The notes under the pieces are model-generated. The model worked only from the letters and a program-made list of their open reading frames with translations, searched no databases and had not been told where the DNA came from. Below are positions 53,215 to 60,928 of a DNA stretch of 64,000 bases, piece by piece (the first letter of the stretch is position 1; each line of letters begins with the position of its first letter). Source of the stretch: SXVE01 sp036388895 (GTDB lineage Bacteria; Acidobacteriota; Blastocatellia; Pyrinomonadales; Pyrinomonadaceae); assembly GCA_036388895.1 (NCBI GenBank), contig DASVQY010000026.1, positions 42,743 to 106,742 on the forward strand, read 5' to 3'. Both the position numbers and the translations under genes were made by a program.

Positions 53215-53301
53215 CTAAATTTCGATAATTCTGTTTTGCAGTTCGCGCCTCATCCGCGCCAGTTCGATTTGTTCGGCAGTAAAGCGGTTTATTAAATTGC
53301 T
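53215..53301 (-). pseudogene. Remnant of a dnaG 3' end
   Basis: Minus-strand codons read SNLINRFTAEQIELARMRRE then LQNRIIEI and a stop (TAG at 53215-53217). This aligns with the end of the intact dnaG product (LFTQLTYEQLEMQKMKNE then LENRISGELLQ). The fragment uses the GC-richer codons of this genome (CGC, GCG, CTG), unlike the current dnaG 3' end. It lies ~100 bp downstream of the dnaG stop. I read it as the displaced original end of the gene. The plus-strand frame over it (53104-53295) is a shadow. Confidence 0.7.
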
Positions 53302-53322
53302 AACAACACTTATTTTTGTTAG
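53300..53322 (-). terminator. Hairpin downstream of dnaG
   Basis: CTAACAA and TTGTTAG pair around CACTTATTT, between the dnaG stop and the dnaG remnant. The stem is weak and AT-rich; terminator role uncertain. Confidence 0.4.
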
Positions 53323-53399
53323 TAACTAATAATATAAAGCTCATGAAAAATGAATTACTACTGAATCTATCAATCAGCGAAACTAAACTTATATAACAA

Positions 53400-55259
53400 T
53401 TATTGTAACAATTCCCCTGAAATTCTGTTTTCTAATTCATTTTTCATTTTCTGCATTTCTAATTGCTCATACGTAAGTTGAGTAAATAACTCGTTATCGC
53501 CTTTTTCTTGAGCAACAAGAACATTCCTCATTATTTCTAGAATTCTTTCATTAATCGCCATTATTCGAAGTCTAATAACGCATTTTTCAGCTTTTGCTAA
53601 AACATCGTCAATTGCTTCGCCGCCGTTTCTGGGCGGTTCGCTCATCATCAATACCGGCACGAAATCGCTCGCCGTTTCATCCTCGCCGACGAATTCCAGC
53701 AAATTTTCCAGCGAAATCGCCGCTCCTTTTTCTTCAATCTCAAACAATGCCCGAAAAACATTTGCCGTCGCAAGCATTTCGTAATCAGTTTCTTCGAGCT
53801 GCGGTAGAATATGCGCCCGCAACTCTTCATCGTAAATCATCAACTCCAACAGCTGCTGTTCGGCAACCGTCATTTTGGCTTGCGTTGCACGCGCTACCTG
53901 CTGCTTAACTGTTTCGGTTTCGATACGTGAGCCGAGCTTGACGGATTTCCATAAATCGCGTTTCAAAATCGCGTCGTCAACCCGCAAAAAATTCATCGCC
54001 TGGTCAAACGATTCGCGCTTCTGAATCGGATTGCGAACAATCGAAAGTACGGGCATCACGTCCTCGATTGCTTCGGCTTTCTGCTTCGGCACGGCGAGAT
54101 TTCGATCCCCAACGGCGGTTTCTAAAACAAATTGAAGGTAGGTTTTGGCGCTGGTTTCGTGCTGTTTTTTATATGCCGCGAAGCCGTTTGCGCGAACGAA
54201 ATCGTCCGGGTCCTGTCCGTTTGGGAGAACTAAAACTTTTATTTCAAAATCTTCCGCCAGTAGCGTTTCGATAGCTCTGCGCGCAGCCTTTACACCTGCC
54301 TTATCTCCATCATAATTTACGACAACTTTCCGCGCAAACCGACCGAGAAGTTTCGACTGCTGCTCGGTAAAAGCCGTTCCTAAACTGGCGACACAGTTTG
54401 TTACTCCAAATTGATAAAGCGCGATTAAATCCAGATAACCTTCGACCAAAATCGCATATTTTTTCTTGCGAATATCTTCCTTCGATTGAAAAAGCCCGTA
54501 TAGATGCTCACCTTTTACGTAAGCAGGAGTTTCCGGCGAATTCAAATATTTCGGCTCGCCCGTTTGCAAAATGCGCGCGCCGAATGCGATTGGATTTCCG
54601 TCAACGTTCAGTACGGGAAACATAATCCGCCCGCGAAAACGGTCATAAACACGTTTCTTTTCTTCATTTATCGAAACCAAGCCGCTCGCTTCGATTAATT
54701 TTTCGTCCGCGCCTTTTTCTTTTAACAAACTCAAAACTGCATCCCAGCTGTCAGGCGCGAAACCGATGTGGAAGGCTTTTTGCGTTTCAATTGAAATCTC
54801 GCGATTTTCCAGGTATTCACGCGCCGCTTTCGAATGCGCGTTGTTGTCCTGCAAATGCGCTTCCCAGAATTCGAGCGCGTATTTATTAAGCTCGATAACT
54901 TGATCGGAAATCGCCTTTCGTTCCTGCTTGCGCTTTTTCGTCTGCTCGTATTTTTTATCGTCAATCGGTTCAGGCAGCTGAACGCCGGCGATTTCCGCCA
55001 CGCGCTTAATCGCTTCGGGAAACGACAAACCTTCAATTTCCATTAAAAACGTGAAGCAATTTCCACCTTTCGCGCATCCGAAACATTTGTAAAAGCCTTT
55101 CGCCGGATTGACCGAAAACGAAGGCGTTTTCTCCTGATGAAACGGACAGCAACCCATCCAATTCGCGCCCTTCTTTTTAAGCGCCGCATACGGTTCGATA
55201 ATCCGCACAAGATCGGCGCGATTTTTTAAATCATCAATAAAAAATTGGTCGTAAAGCAT
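53400..55259 (-). CDS. dnaG: DNA primase
   Basis: 619 residues. CHC2 zinc finger with Cys38, His41, Cys59 and Cys62 (CPFHQEKTPSFSVNPAKGFY, then KCFGC). The TOPRIM core has AILVEGYLDLIALYQFGV (~265) and VVNYDGDKAGVKAARRA (~312). The C-terminal helicase-binding part follows. It makes RNA primers for replication. The last ~65 codons (53400 to ~53595) are AT-rich with AGA, TTA and ATA codons, unlike the rest; this region reads ERILEIMRNVLVAQEKGDN and so on. A host-like remnant of a dnaG end lies just downstream, so this tail seems to have been replaced by recombination. Function should be intact. Confidence 0.95.
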   Translation of the reverse strand: MLYDQFFIDDLKNRADLVRIIEPYAALKKKGANWMGCCPFHQEKTPSFSVNPAKGFYKCFGCAKGGNCFTFLMEIEGLSFPEAIKRVAEIAGVQLPEPIDDKKYEQTKKRKQERKAISDQVIELNKYALEFWEAHLQDNNAHSKAAREYLENREISIETQKAFHIGFAPDSWDAVLSLLKEKGADEKLIEASGLVSINEEKKRVYDRFRGRIMFPVLNVDGNPIAFGARILQTGEPKYLNSPETPAYVKGEHLYGLFQSKEDIRKKKYAILVEGYLDLIALYQFGVTNCVASLGTAFTEQQSKLLGRFARKVVVNYDGDKAGVKAARRAIETLLAEDFEIKVLVLPNGQDPDDFVRANGFAAYKKQHETSAKTYLQFVLETAVGDRNLAVPKQKAEAIEDVMPVLSIVRNPIQKRESFDQAMNFLRVDDAILKRDLWKSVKLGSRIETETVKQQVARATQAKMTVAEQQLLELMIYDEELRAHILPQLEETDYEMLATANVFRALFEIEEKGAAISLENLLEFVGEDETASDFVPVLMMSEPPRNGGEAIDDVLAKAEKCVIRLRIMAINERILEIMRNVLVAQEKGDNELFTQLTYEQLEMQKMKNELENRISGELLQ

Positions 55260-55263
55260 TTAA

Positions 55264-55950
55264 TTAAGGGACAAACCAAAATTCAACATCGGTATAGCCA
55301 TATGGATATTCCTTATCTTTTACATAAAATATCTTTAAACGATGGTGAGGAATTTTATATTGATTCACTAATTCATCTAAAACCTTTCTTTCTTCAACTT
55401 TAATGTTCTTGTTTGTTTTATCGCGAATTACTAAATGACCGCGAGCTTTAGGATTGGCTTTTAGGAAATCTGCGAAAAGTTTAACGTATGATATCGTAGG
55501 ACAAATTCCGCCCCAGGTGTAAGCAGCAAAAATAAACGGCTTTATAGATTTTGAAAGTTTGTAACTCCAATTTGATTCAATAAATTCAGGCGTTTTCGCT
55601 CCGAAAGGGACTTTCCATAATTGAATATTTTTATCTTCATCTAAAGTTCCTCTAACTACTTTTATTTGTCCTTTATTGAAATTTCTAAAGTTTATAATTC
55701 CATACGCCATGCTTTCATAACCAAGATATTTTAATAAATTATTCTCCTTTCCATAAATTAAAATGTAACCTTTAGATTGTGAGTCTTTATTAATTTCGGC
55801 AAATAAAGCGTCTATTCTTGCCCAGAATTCTTCACAACCTACATCTCCAAACTCATCAAGCAAAATTGCTTGATTTTTCTCCTGCCCGATATCTGCCTGA
55901 AAAGATGCAAATAAGATTGCCAGAACAAGAAGGAGTTTACGCAACTTCAT
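55264..55950 (-). CDS. Exported protein with two similar domains, AT-rich gene
   Basis: 228 residues. Signal peptide (~1-22). A first domain runs from ILLDEFGDVGCEEFWARIDA to VRGTLDEDKNIQLWKVP and a second from LFADFLKANPKARGHLVIRD to YGYTDVEFWFVP. The two share the pattern (helix, GYILIYG / GHLVIRD strand, ..LWKVP / ..FWFVP end), suggesting an internal duplication of an OmpA-like small alpha/beta unit. I recall similar exported proteins in Blastocatellia. The gene is more AT-rich than its neighbours. It ends 4 bp before dnaG on the same strand, so it is probably co-transcribed. Function unknown. Confidence 0.7.
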   Translation of the reverse strand: MKLRKLLLVLAILFASFQADIGQEKNQAILLDEFGDVGCEEFWARIDALFAEINKDSQSKGYILIYGKENNLLKYLGYESMAYGIINFRNFNKGQIKVVRGTLDEDKNIQLWKVPFGAKTPEFIESNWSYKLSKSIKPFIFAAYTWGGICPTISYVKLFADFLKANPKARGHLVIRDKTNKNIKVEERKVLDELVNQYKIPHHRLKIFYVKDKEYPYGYTDVEFWFVP

Positions 55951-55961
55951 ATAATTCTTTA

Positions 55962-58487
55962 TTACTGTTTCAGTTCGGCTATTGTAGCACCATTTCCGCC
56001 TTGATCGGGCGGCGCGAAGGAAAAGCGGGAAACGTGCGGGTGTCCTTTCAGGAAATGATGCACGAAGTTTTTCAGCGCGCCGGTTCCGAAGCCGTGAATG
56101 ATTCGCACGCGCGGCAGAGCGGCGATGTAGGCTTCGTCTAAAAAGCGGTCAATTTCGTATTCGGCTTCCGAAGTGGTTTTGCCGATTAAGTTTAGTTCCG
56201 CGTTGGCGTCTTCGGCGTCGAGCCGCAAGTTTGAAGATTTGGCTTGGTTTTGCAGTTTTTCGCCCAAGGATTGCTGTTTTTCCGGTTCTTGTTCGGCGAC
56301 CGCTTGAAGATTTTTGATTTTTTCGCGCAGGCGCATTCCGCCGACTAAAACTTCGGCAACTTCTTTGTCCATTCGCTCGACCACGCCGATGTTGCCGAAA
56401 CTCGTAATGACTTGAGAACCGATTGAAATCGGTCGGTCTTTTATCTCCGTTTTTTGGTTTTCGTCGTTTTGCCCGGCTGTTGTCCAGCGATTGTTTTTTT
56501 GCGAGGGCTGAACTTTCGACAAAACCGCGCGATTGAGTTCGGCTTTGCGCGCGGCGCGTTCTTTTTCTAAACGGTTTTTCAGCGCTTTGTCTTCGATTGT
56601 GTTCAAAAACGCTTTCGATTGACGGTCGAAATCTTCGATTGTTTGCGCGAGCTCCTGCTCGAATTGCCGGCGGCGTTCTTTTTCTTTTTTACGCGCTTCG
56701 ATGTCGAGAACGGCATATTTTTGCGCGACTGCCTCGCGTTCTTCTTCGAGCGCCCGCCGCAAATCCTCGGCATTGGTCGTTTCCGTTTGCAATTTTCGCA
56801 GGTAACTTTCCGCTTCCTGCGCGGAAATATCAAGGTTTTGCCGCGCCCCCGCAATAACCTCGTCGCGGATGCCGAAACGCCGTGCGATTTCGATTCCCGA
56901 AGATGCGCCCGCCAAACCGACTAATAAACGATAAGTCGGCTGAAGAGTTTTTTCGTTGAATTCGACCGAAGCGTTTATCACGTTTTCATCGTTCGCGGCG
57001 TAAATTTTCAAACCGCGATAATGCGTCGAAGCGATGACCTGCGCGCCGCATTTTTTTCTGAAATAATCAACAATCGCTACGCCCAAAGCCGAACCTTCTT
57101 CCGGGTCGGTTCCGGTGCCGACTTCATCGAGCAGAACAAGCGAAGGCGAATGGCATTCGCGCATCATCGCGGCGATGTTCGACATGTGGGACGAAAACGT
57201 CGAAAGATTCGCAGCCAGGGATTGATGATCCCCGATGTCTGCTAAAATTGATTTGTAAAAGGGAATTCGCGCTTCACGCGCCGGAACCGGTAAACCCGAA
57301 ATCGCCATTAAACTCAACAAACCGGCGGTTTTCATTACGACGGTTTTCCCGCCCGCGTTCGCGCCGGAAATTATCATCACGCCCTTTTCCTTTGTCAGCT
57401 TGAATGAAACCGGAACGATTTCCGATTTTTGATTGCCGATTTCGGATTTTAGATTTTCCGCTTCCAATCTGTGCTCGACTATGTTGACACGCGATTTATT
57501 TTCTCCTTCGTCCTGCTTTATGTCTTTATGGCTTTGCGAAAAACTGTTTCTCAAATTTTCTTCTAAAAGCGGATGTCTGGCATCAACCAAATCGAGCGTT
57601 TCATCGTCGGAAATTGTCGGCACAATAGCTCTAAAGCTGCGGGCAAACTCGACTTTGGCTTTGATAAAATCGAGTTCTTCGACCGCAGCTACCGCCGCTT
57701 CGACTGCCGGAAGCTGATTGCGCAGTTCTTCGGTCAGCGAATATAAAATTCTGGCGATTTCGCGCTCTTCCTTGCCTTTTAAATTTTGCAGCTCGTTGTT
57801 TGCTTCAATCGCTTCGAGCGGTTCGATAAAAACGGTCGCGCCCGACGAAGAAAAACCGTGCGCGACGCCGCCGACTTTGCCGCGAAAATCAGCTTTGACC
57901 GGAATCACGTAACGTTCGTTTCGCATCGTCACAATTTGATCTTGAATCGCGTCGCCCGCGCCGCGCATGGTGCTTTCGAGCGCTTTCTGCAAACGCGCTC
58001 GCTGATTGTTTATTTCGCGCCGCAGACGAGCGAGCTCCGGCGAAGCCGCGTCGTCAATTTCGCCGCTCGGAAGCAGTTTCTGGTTTATTTTTTTGATCGC
58101 TTCAAACAACGTCGGCGGCAAACCTTCGACAGTCTTCCAAACATTCGGCGCGAATTCCTTTTCCGGCTGAATCGCGGAACGAGCGAAAAGCGCTTGATTG
58201 CAAAGCCGCGTGACTTCGAGAAGCGTCACCGGCTCAAGCGTCGCGTTGCGAATTCGCAAAATCGCGAGCGCATTTTCCGGCTCGGCGACTTCCGAAAAAT
58301 ACCACGAAACCTGTTTTTCTTCGTTCAGCCGAATCGTTTCGGAAACGGCACGCAAATCGTTTTCCAGTTCCAGGCGATTCGTTAAAGGCTGCAGATTTTC
58401 CAGGCGCGCTTTGCCCATCGGCGTTTGCGCGTGCCGTGCGACGAGCGAGAGAAGCTTTCCGTATTCTAAAGTCGTTAGCGATTGCAT
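55962..58487 (-). CDS. mutS2: MutS2 endonuclease/ATPase, with a heptamer array in frame
   Basis: 841 residues. An N-terminal MutS-like core and helical lever, Walker A ISGANAGGKTVVMKT near ~372, Walker B LVLLDEVGTGTDPEEGSALG near ~448, a long coiled coil (~520-640) and a C-terminal Smr nuclease domain (~765-841, RVRIIHGFGTGALKNFV). MutS2 acts in suppression of recombination and in collided-ribosome rescue in different bacteria. Residues ~344-358 (ENLKSEIGNQKSEIV) before the Walker A are encoded by six NNNGATT heptamers, an insertion not expected in the family. The first codons fall upstream of the FG-GAP gene region. Confidence 0.93.
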   Translation of the reverse strand: MQSLTTLEYGKLLSLVARHAQTPMGKARLENLQPLTNRLELENDLRAVSETIRLNEEKQVSWYFSEVAEPENALAILRIRNATLEPVTLLEVTRLCNQALFARSAIQPEKEFAPNVWKTVEGLPPTLFEAIKKINQKLLPSGEIDDAASPELARLRREINNQRARLQKALESTMRGAGDAIQDQIVTMRNERYVIPVKADFRGKVGGVAHGFSSSGATVFIEPLEAIEANNELQNLKGKEEREIARILYSLTEELRNQLPAVEAAVAAVEELDFIKAKVEFARSFRAIVPTISDDETLDLVDARHPLLEENLRNSFSQSHKDIKQDEGENKSRVNIVEHRLEAENLKSEIGNQKSEIVPVSFKLTKEKGVMIISGANAGGKTVVMKTAGLLSLMAISGLPVPAREARIPFYKSILADIGDHQSLAANLSTFSSHMSNIAAMMRECHSPSLVLLDEVGTGTDPEEGSALGVAIVDYFRKKCGAQVIASTHYRGLKIYAANDENVINASVEFNEKTLQPTYRLLVGLAGASSGIEIARRFGIRDEVIAGARQNLDISAQEAESYLRKLQTETTNAEDLRRALEEEREAVAQKYAVLDIEARKKEKERRRQFEQELAQTIEDFDRQSKAFLNTIEDKALKNRLEKERAARKAELNRAVLSKVQPSQKNNRWTTAGQNDENQKTEIKDRPISIGSQVITSFGNIGVVERMDKEVAEVLVGGMRLREKIKNLQAVAEQEPEKQQSLGEKLQNQAKSSNLRLDAEDANAELNLIGKTTSEAEYEIDRFLDEAYIAALPRVRIIHGFGTGALKNFVHHFLKGHPHVSRFSFAPPDQGGNGATIAELKQ
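57414..57455 (+). repeat. Six-unit heptamer array inside mutS2
   Basis: AACGATT, TCCGATT, TTTGATT, GCCGATT, TCGGATT, TTAGATT: six units ending in GATT, length 42 bp, so the insertion keeps frame exactly. On the mutS2 strand the unit is AATCNNN. Confidence 0.92.
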
Positions 58488-58878
58488 AATTTCGGTGAAA
58501 TAAAAACCTGCTCGTCAAGAGAAGGATTCAGTAAAAATTTCTGTCAGAAGCGTTAAGAATACAAGAATCGAACTGCTGTCTGCAATGCGGACAAACGGAT
58601 GTTCAAGGTTATTCAACAGCGATTTCTTTTGTCTTTTTCGATGCCGAAATGCCCGAATCAATTTTTCCGCTCGTCAATTATAAACGGTTATCGCAAATAA
58701 TTATTCTGCTTTACGTCTTATCTTTACAGTGGCATACGAGTTGCAGCCACGCGAAAAGGGAAAAAGTCATTGAAATTGCGGAAAAATCTTGGAGTTAAAT
58801 GTTTTTAATTCGTACTCCAAAGCGCAATCGGTAAAACGGTTTCGATACAGTAAGAAAATATTAAAGGGGATTTAACTT
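58488..58878. other. Intergenic region between mutS2 and the FG-GAP gene
   Basis: No recognised gene. An open frame without ATG start runs 58535-58798 on the plus strand (87 codons, CLQCGQTDVQGYS near its start) and may be a decayed gene or chance. An AAAGGGGA Shine-Dalgarno precedes 58879. Confidence 0.4.
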
Positions 58879-59898
58879 ATGAGCGGTCTTCTGCACAAAT
58901 TTTATGTTAAACGGGTGTTCGCGGTGTTCTTAGCCTTATTGCTCGTTTTTTTAACTGCCGGCATTGCCGCGGCGAACAAAGATTCAAAAACGAATCGAAA
59001 CCGAATAGCGGATTTCGACGGCGACGGAAAATCTGACATCTCTGTATTTCGTCCATCGGACGGAAACTGGTATATACTGCGAAGTTCGGGCGGTTACTAC
59101 TCGGTTAAATGGGGATTGGCTGACGACAAACTCGTGCCCGGCGATTACGACGGAGACGGTACAACCGATTTGGCGGTTTACCGCGCCAACAACAATAATT
59201 GGTATGTTCTCAAAAGCTCGGATAATTCCTCCTTTATAAAGCAATGGGGCGTGAATATCAGAAGACAAGGACAAATCAATTATAACTGGGACGCGCCGAT
59301 ACCGGCTGATTACGACGGCGACCGCAAAACCGATTTAGCCGTTTATACAATGCAGGATTACCTTGCGGCGCCGGGAAGTTTCGTCGTTTTGCAAAATTCG
59401 ACCGGTTCCAACGTGCAGAATCAATGGGGAACCAATATGGACAAACTCGTTCCGGCTGATTACGACGGCGACGGAAAAGCCGATTTGGCTTTTTACCGGA
59501 ACGATTCTATGCCGGGCGGAGAAAATGAAGTCGGGAAATGGTTTGTTTTTCAAAGCTCGACCGGCACCGTCAGAGTCGAAAAATTCGGACTCGGCGAAGA
59601 TAAACCGGTTCCGGCGGATTACGATGGAGACGGTCAAGCCGATATTGCCGTTTACAGACCTTCAGAAGGCAATTGGTATCGCATTAACAGTAAAGACAAC
59701 TCGTTTGCGGTGATGCAGTTCGGGCTTTCCGGCGATAAACCGACGCCTGCCGATTACGACGGCGACGGAAAAACCGACATCGCGGTATTTCGACCTTCGA
59801 CGGGCGTTTGGTATCTGCTGCGTTCGACCGAAGGCTTTACGGCGCAACAATTCGGTTTGGCTGACGATATTCCGGTGCCGAACGTGTTTGTTAAGTAA
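58879..59898 (+). CDS. Exported FG-GAP repeat protein
   Basis: 339 residues. Signal peptide (~1-33, FAVFLALLLVFLTAGIAAA). Six tandem repeats of about 45-50 residues, each with a DxDGDGxxD calcium-binding loop: DFDGDGKSDISVF, DYDGDGTTDLAVY, DYDGDRKTDLAVY, DYDGDGKADLAFY, DYDGDGQADIAVY, DYDGDGKTDIAVF. The loops and the NWYxLxSS strands suggest a beta-propeller-type fold binding calcium, like integrin alpha FG-GAP domains. Role is probably surface recognition or adhesion. It is flanked by a terminator downstream. Confidence 0.88.
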   Translation: MSGLLHKFYVKRVFAVFLALLLVFLTAGIAAANKDSKTNRNRIADFDGDGKSDISVFRPSDGNWYILRSSGGYYSVKWGLADDKLVPGDYDGDGTTDLAVYRANNNNWYVLKSSDNSSFIKQWGVNIRRQGQINYNWDAPIPADYDGDRKTDLAVYTMQDYLAAPGSFVVLQNSTGSNVQNQWGTNMDKLVPADYDGDGKADLAFYRNDSMPGGENEVGKWFVFQSSTGTVRVEKFGLGEDKPVPADYDGDGQADIAVYRPSEGNWYRINSKDNSFAVMQFGLSGDKPTPADYDGDGKTDIAVFRPSTGVWYLLRSTEGFTAQQFGLADDIPVPNVFVK

Positions 59899-59914
59899 TT
59901 ATAATCAGAGTTAT

Positions 59915-59955
59915 AAAAAAGGGAGCTGCTCGATTTTCGTCAACTCCCTTTTTTT
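59915..59955 (+). terminator. Rho-independent terminator after the FG-GAP gene
   Basis: AAAAAAGGGAG (59915-59925) pairs with CTCCCTTTTTT (59944-59954). Confidence 0.88.
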
Positions 59956-60235
59956 AATTTTTTACTTCGACGCCTTTCCAGAAAGCAACGTAATTTTCAA
60001 TATCTTTTGCTTCCGGTTTCGTTTCGGGGTAAAACCAAGCCGCATCTTTGTTAATCGCGCCGTCAACAACAATATCGTAATAGCTCGCCGTTCCTTTCCA
60101 GCCGCAGACGGTGTGTGTTTCGCTCGGATGAAAATATTCTTTGTTAATTGAATTTGCAGGGAAATAATGATTTCCTTCGACAACAATTGTTTCGTCCGAT
60201 TCGGCTAAAACTGTCCCGTTCCAAATTGCTTTCAT
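59954..60235 (-). CDS. DUF427 domain protein
   Basis: 93 residues: MKAIWNGTVLAESDETIVVE, then HPSETHTVCGWKGTASYYDI, then YPETKPEAKDIENYVAFW-like KPEAKDIENYVAFWKGVEV. The conserved WNG...GNxYFP and T.C.WKG.A.Y blocks are the family pattern. The fold is a small beta-barrel of unknown biochemistry. It is short, cytoplasmic and stands alone. Confidence 0.9.
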   Translation of the reverse strand: MKAIWNGTVLAESDETIVVEGNHYFPANSINKEYFHPSETHTVCGWKGTASYYDIVVDGAINKDAAWFYPETKPEAKDIENYVAFWKGVEVKN

Positions 60236-60244
60236 TTCTTTAGT

Positions 60245-60300
60245 GATAAAAGGTAAAGGGAAATTGATAAGTGAAAATCCGAAAACTACTAATTATCCAC
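60245..60300. repeat. Heptamer array upstream of the DUF427 gene
   Basis: GATAAAA, GGTAAAG, GGAAATT, GATAAGT, GAAAATC, CGAAAAC in 7-bp phase. It fills the gap between the DUF427 and DCC-family genes. Confidence 0.65.
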
Positions 60301-60319
60301 GCTCGACTCTCAATTGATT

Positions 60320-60721
60320 TTAGTTTATCGCCAGAAAGCGCGCTCGAATTTCCGGCGTCGGCAGCATACACGCTTCTTGTTTGCCGAAAAGTTTATAACG
60401 ATATTTGGCGAAAAGTTTGTAAAAACCGTCGCGGATGAAACCCGGCACGACAGTTAAATGGCGAAACCACGACCATTTTCCATTAAGCCTTCCGGCGATT
60501 CGAAGCGCCGCCGTCGAATGCGTGTATACTTTGCCGTCTTCGATTAAAACGACCGAATCCGTGACGTTTTTATCTACATTGTTTTCCGCCAGCAATTTTT
60601 CACCTATTTCCGATTGCAGCGGAGCGAATTTGAAATAACCCTCCGGGTCGCGGTCAATAATAAAATTAACCGATCCGTTACAGAAATTACATACGCCGTC
60701 AAATAATATTATCGCGCTCAT
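60320..60721 (-). CDS. DCC-family thiol-disulfide oxidoreductase (DUF393)
   Basis: 133 residues. The motif ILFDGVCNFCNGSVNFIIDR has the active cysteines Cys11 and Cys14 (CNFC) after the conserved DGVC. RVAGRLNG-like RIAGRLNGKWSWFRHLTVVP and the C-terminal KYRYKLFGKQEACMLP follow the family. DCC proteins are predicted thioredoxin-like dithiol oxidoreductases, cytoplasmic or membrane-associated. A heptamer array lies just upstream of the start. Confidence 0.9.
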   Translation of the reverse strand: MSAIILFDGVCNFCNGSVNFIIDRDPEGYFKFAPLQSEIGEKLLAENNVDKNVTDSVVLIEDGKVYTHSTAALRIAGRLNGKWSWFRHLTVVPGFIRDGFYKLFAKYRYKLFGKQEACMLPTPEIRARFLAIN

Positions 60722-60734
60722 AATACAATTTTAG

Positions 60735-60769
60735 ACGGTAAATTCTAAATGGTAAATACCGAAAATTGG
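60735..60769. repeat. Heptamer array upstream of the DCC-family gene
   Basis: ACGGTAA, ATTCTAA, ATGGTAA, ATACCGA, AAATTGG in 7-bp phase, just before the start of the gene on the minus strand. Confidence 0.65.
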
Positions 60770-60833
60770 TTCGCGGCAAATCTGTTTGCATTTTGAAACC
60801 ATTTAAATTATCTTTCCGTAGTAAGCATACAAA

Positions 60834-60868
60834 ACAGTTCTAAAAACAACTGTCAAGACAAAACAGTT
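60834..60868 (+). promoter_or_regulatory. Candidate operator, three ACAGTT half-sites
   Basis: ACAGTT (60834-60839), inverted AACTGT (60848-60853) and ACAGTT (60863-60868), spaced 14 and 15 bp. A TATACT at 60892-60897 downstream could be the -10 of the amidohydrolase promoter. The spacing suggests binding by a dimeric regulator; no regulator gene is adjacent. Confidence 0.45.
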
Positions 60869-60928
60869 AATCTAATCTTTAAAATTCCCCTTATACTGCG
60901 TTTGTCTATAAAAATTTCTAAAAAGTTT

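Noticed and set aside
53104..53295. Plus-strand open frame of 63 codons between rpoD and dnaG
   Set aside because: Its minus-strand complement aligns with the dnaG C-terminus; the plus frame is a shadow.
58535..58798. Open frame with C-x2-C near its start, upstream of the FG-GAP gene
   Set aside because: No start codon before residue ~39, no clear family match; on the other strand a short CPHC fragment is also visible, so it may be decayed DNA. Not enough to call a gene.
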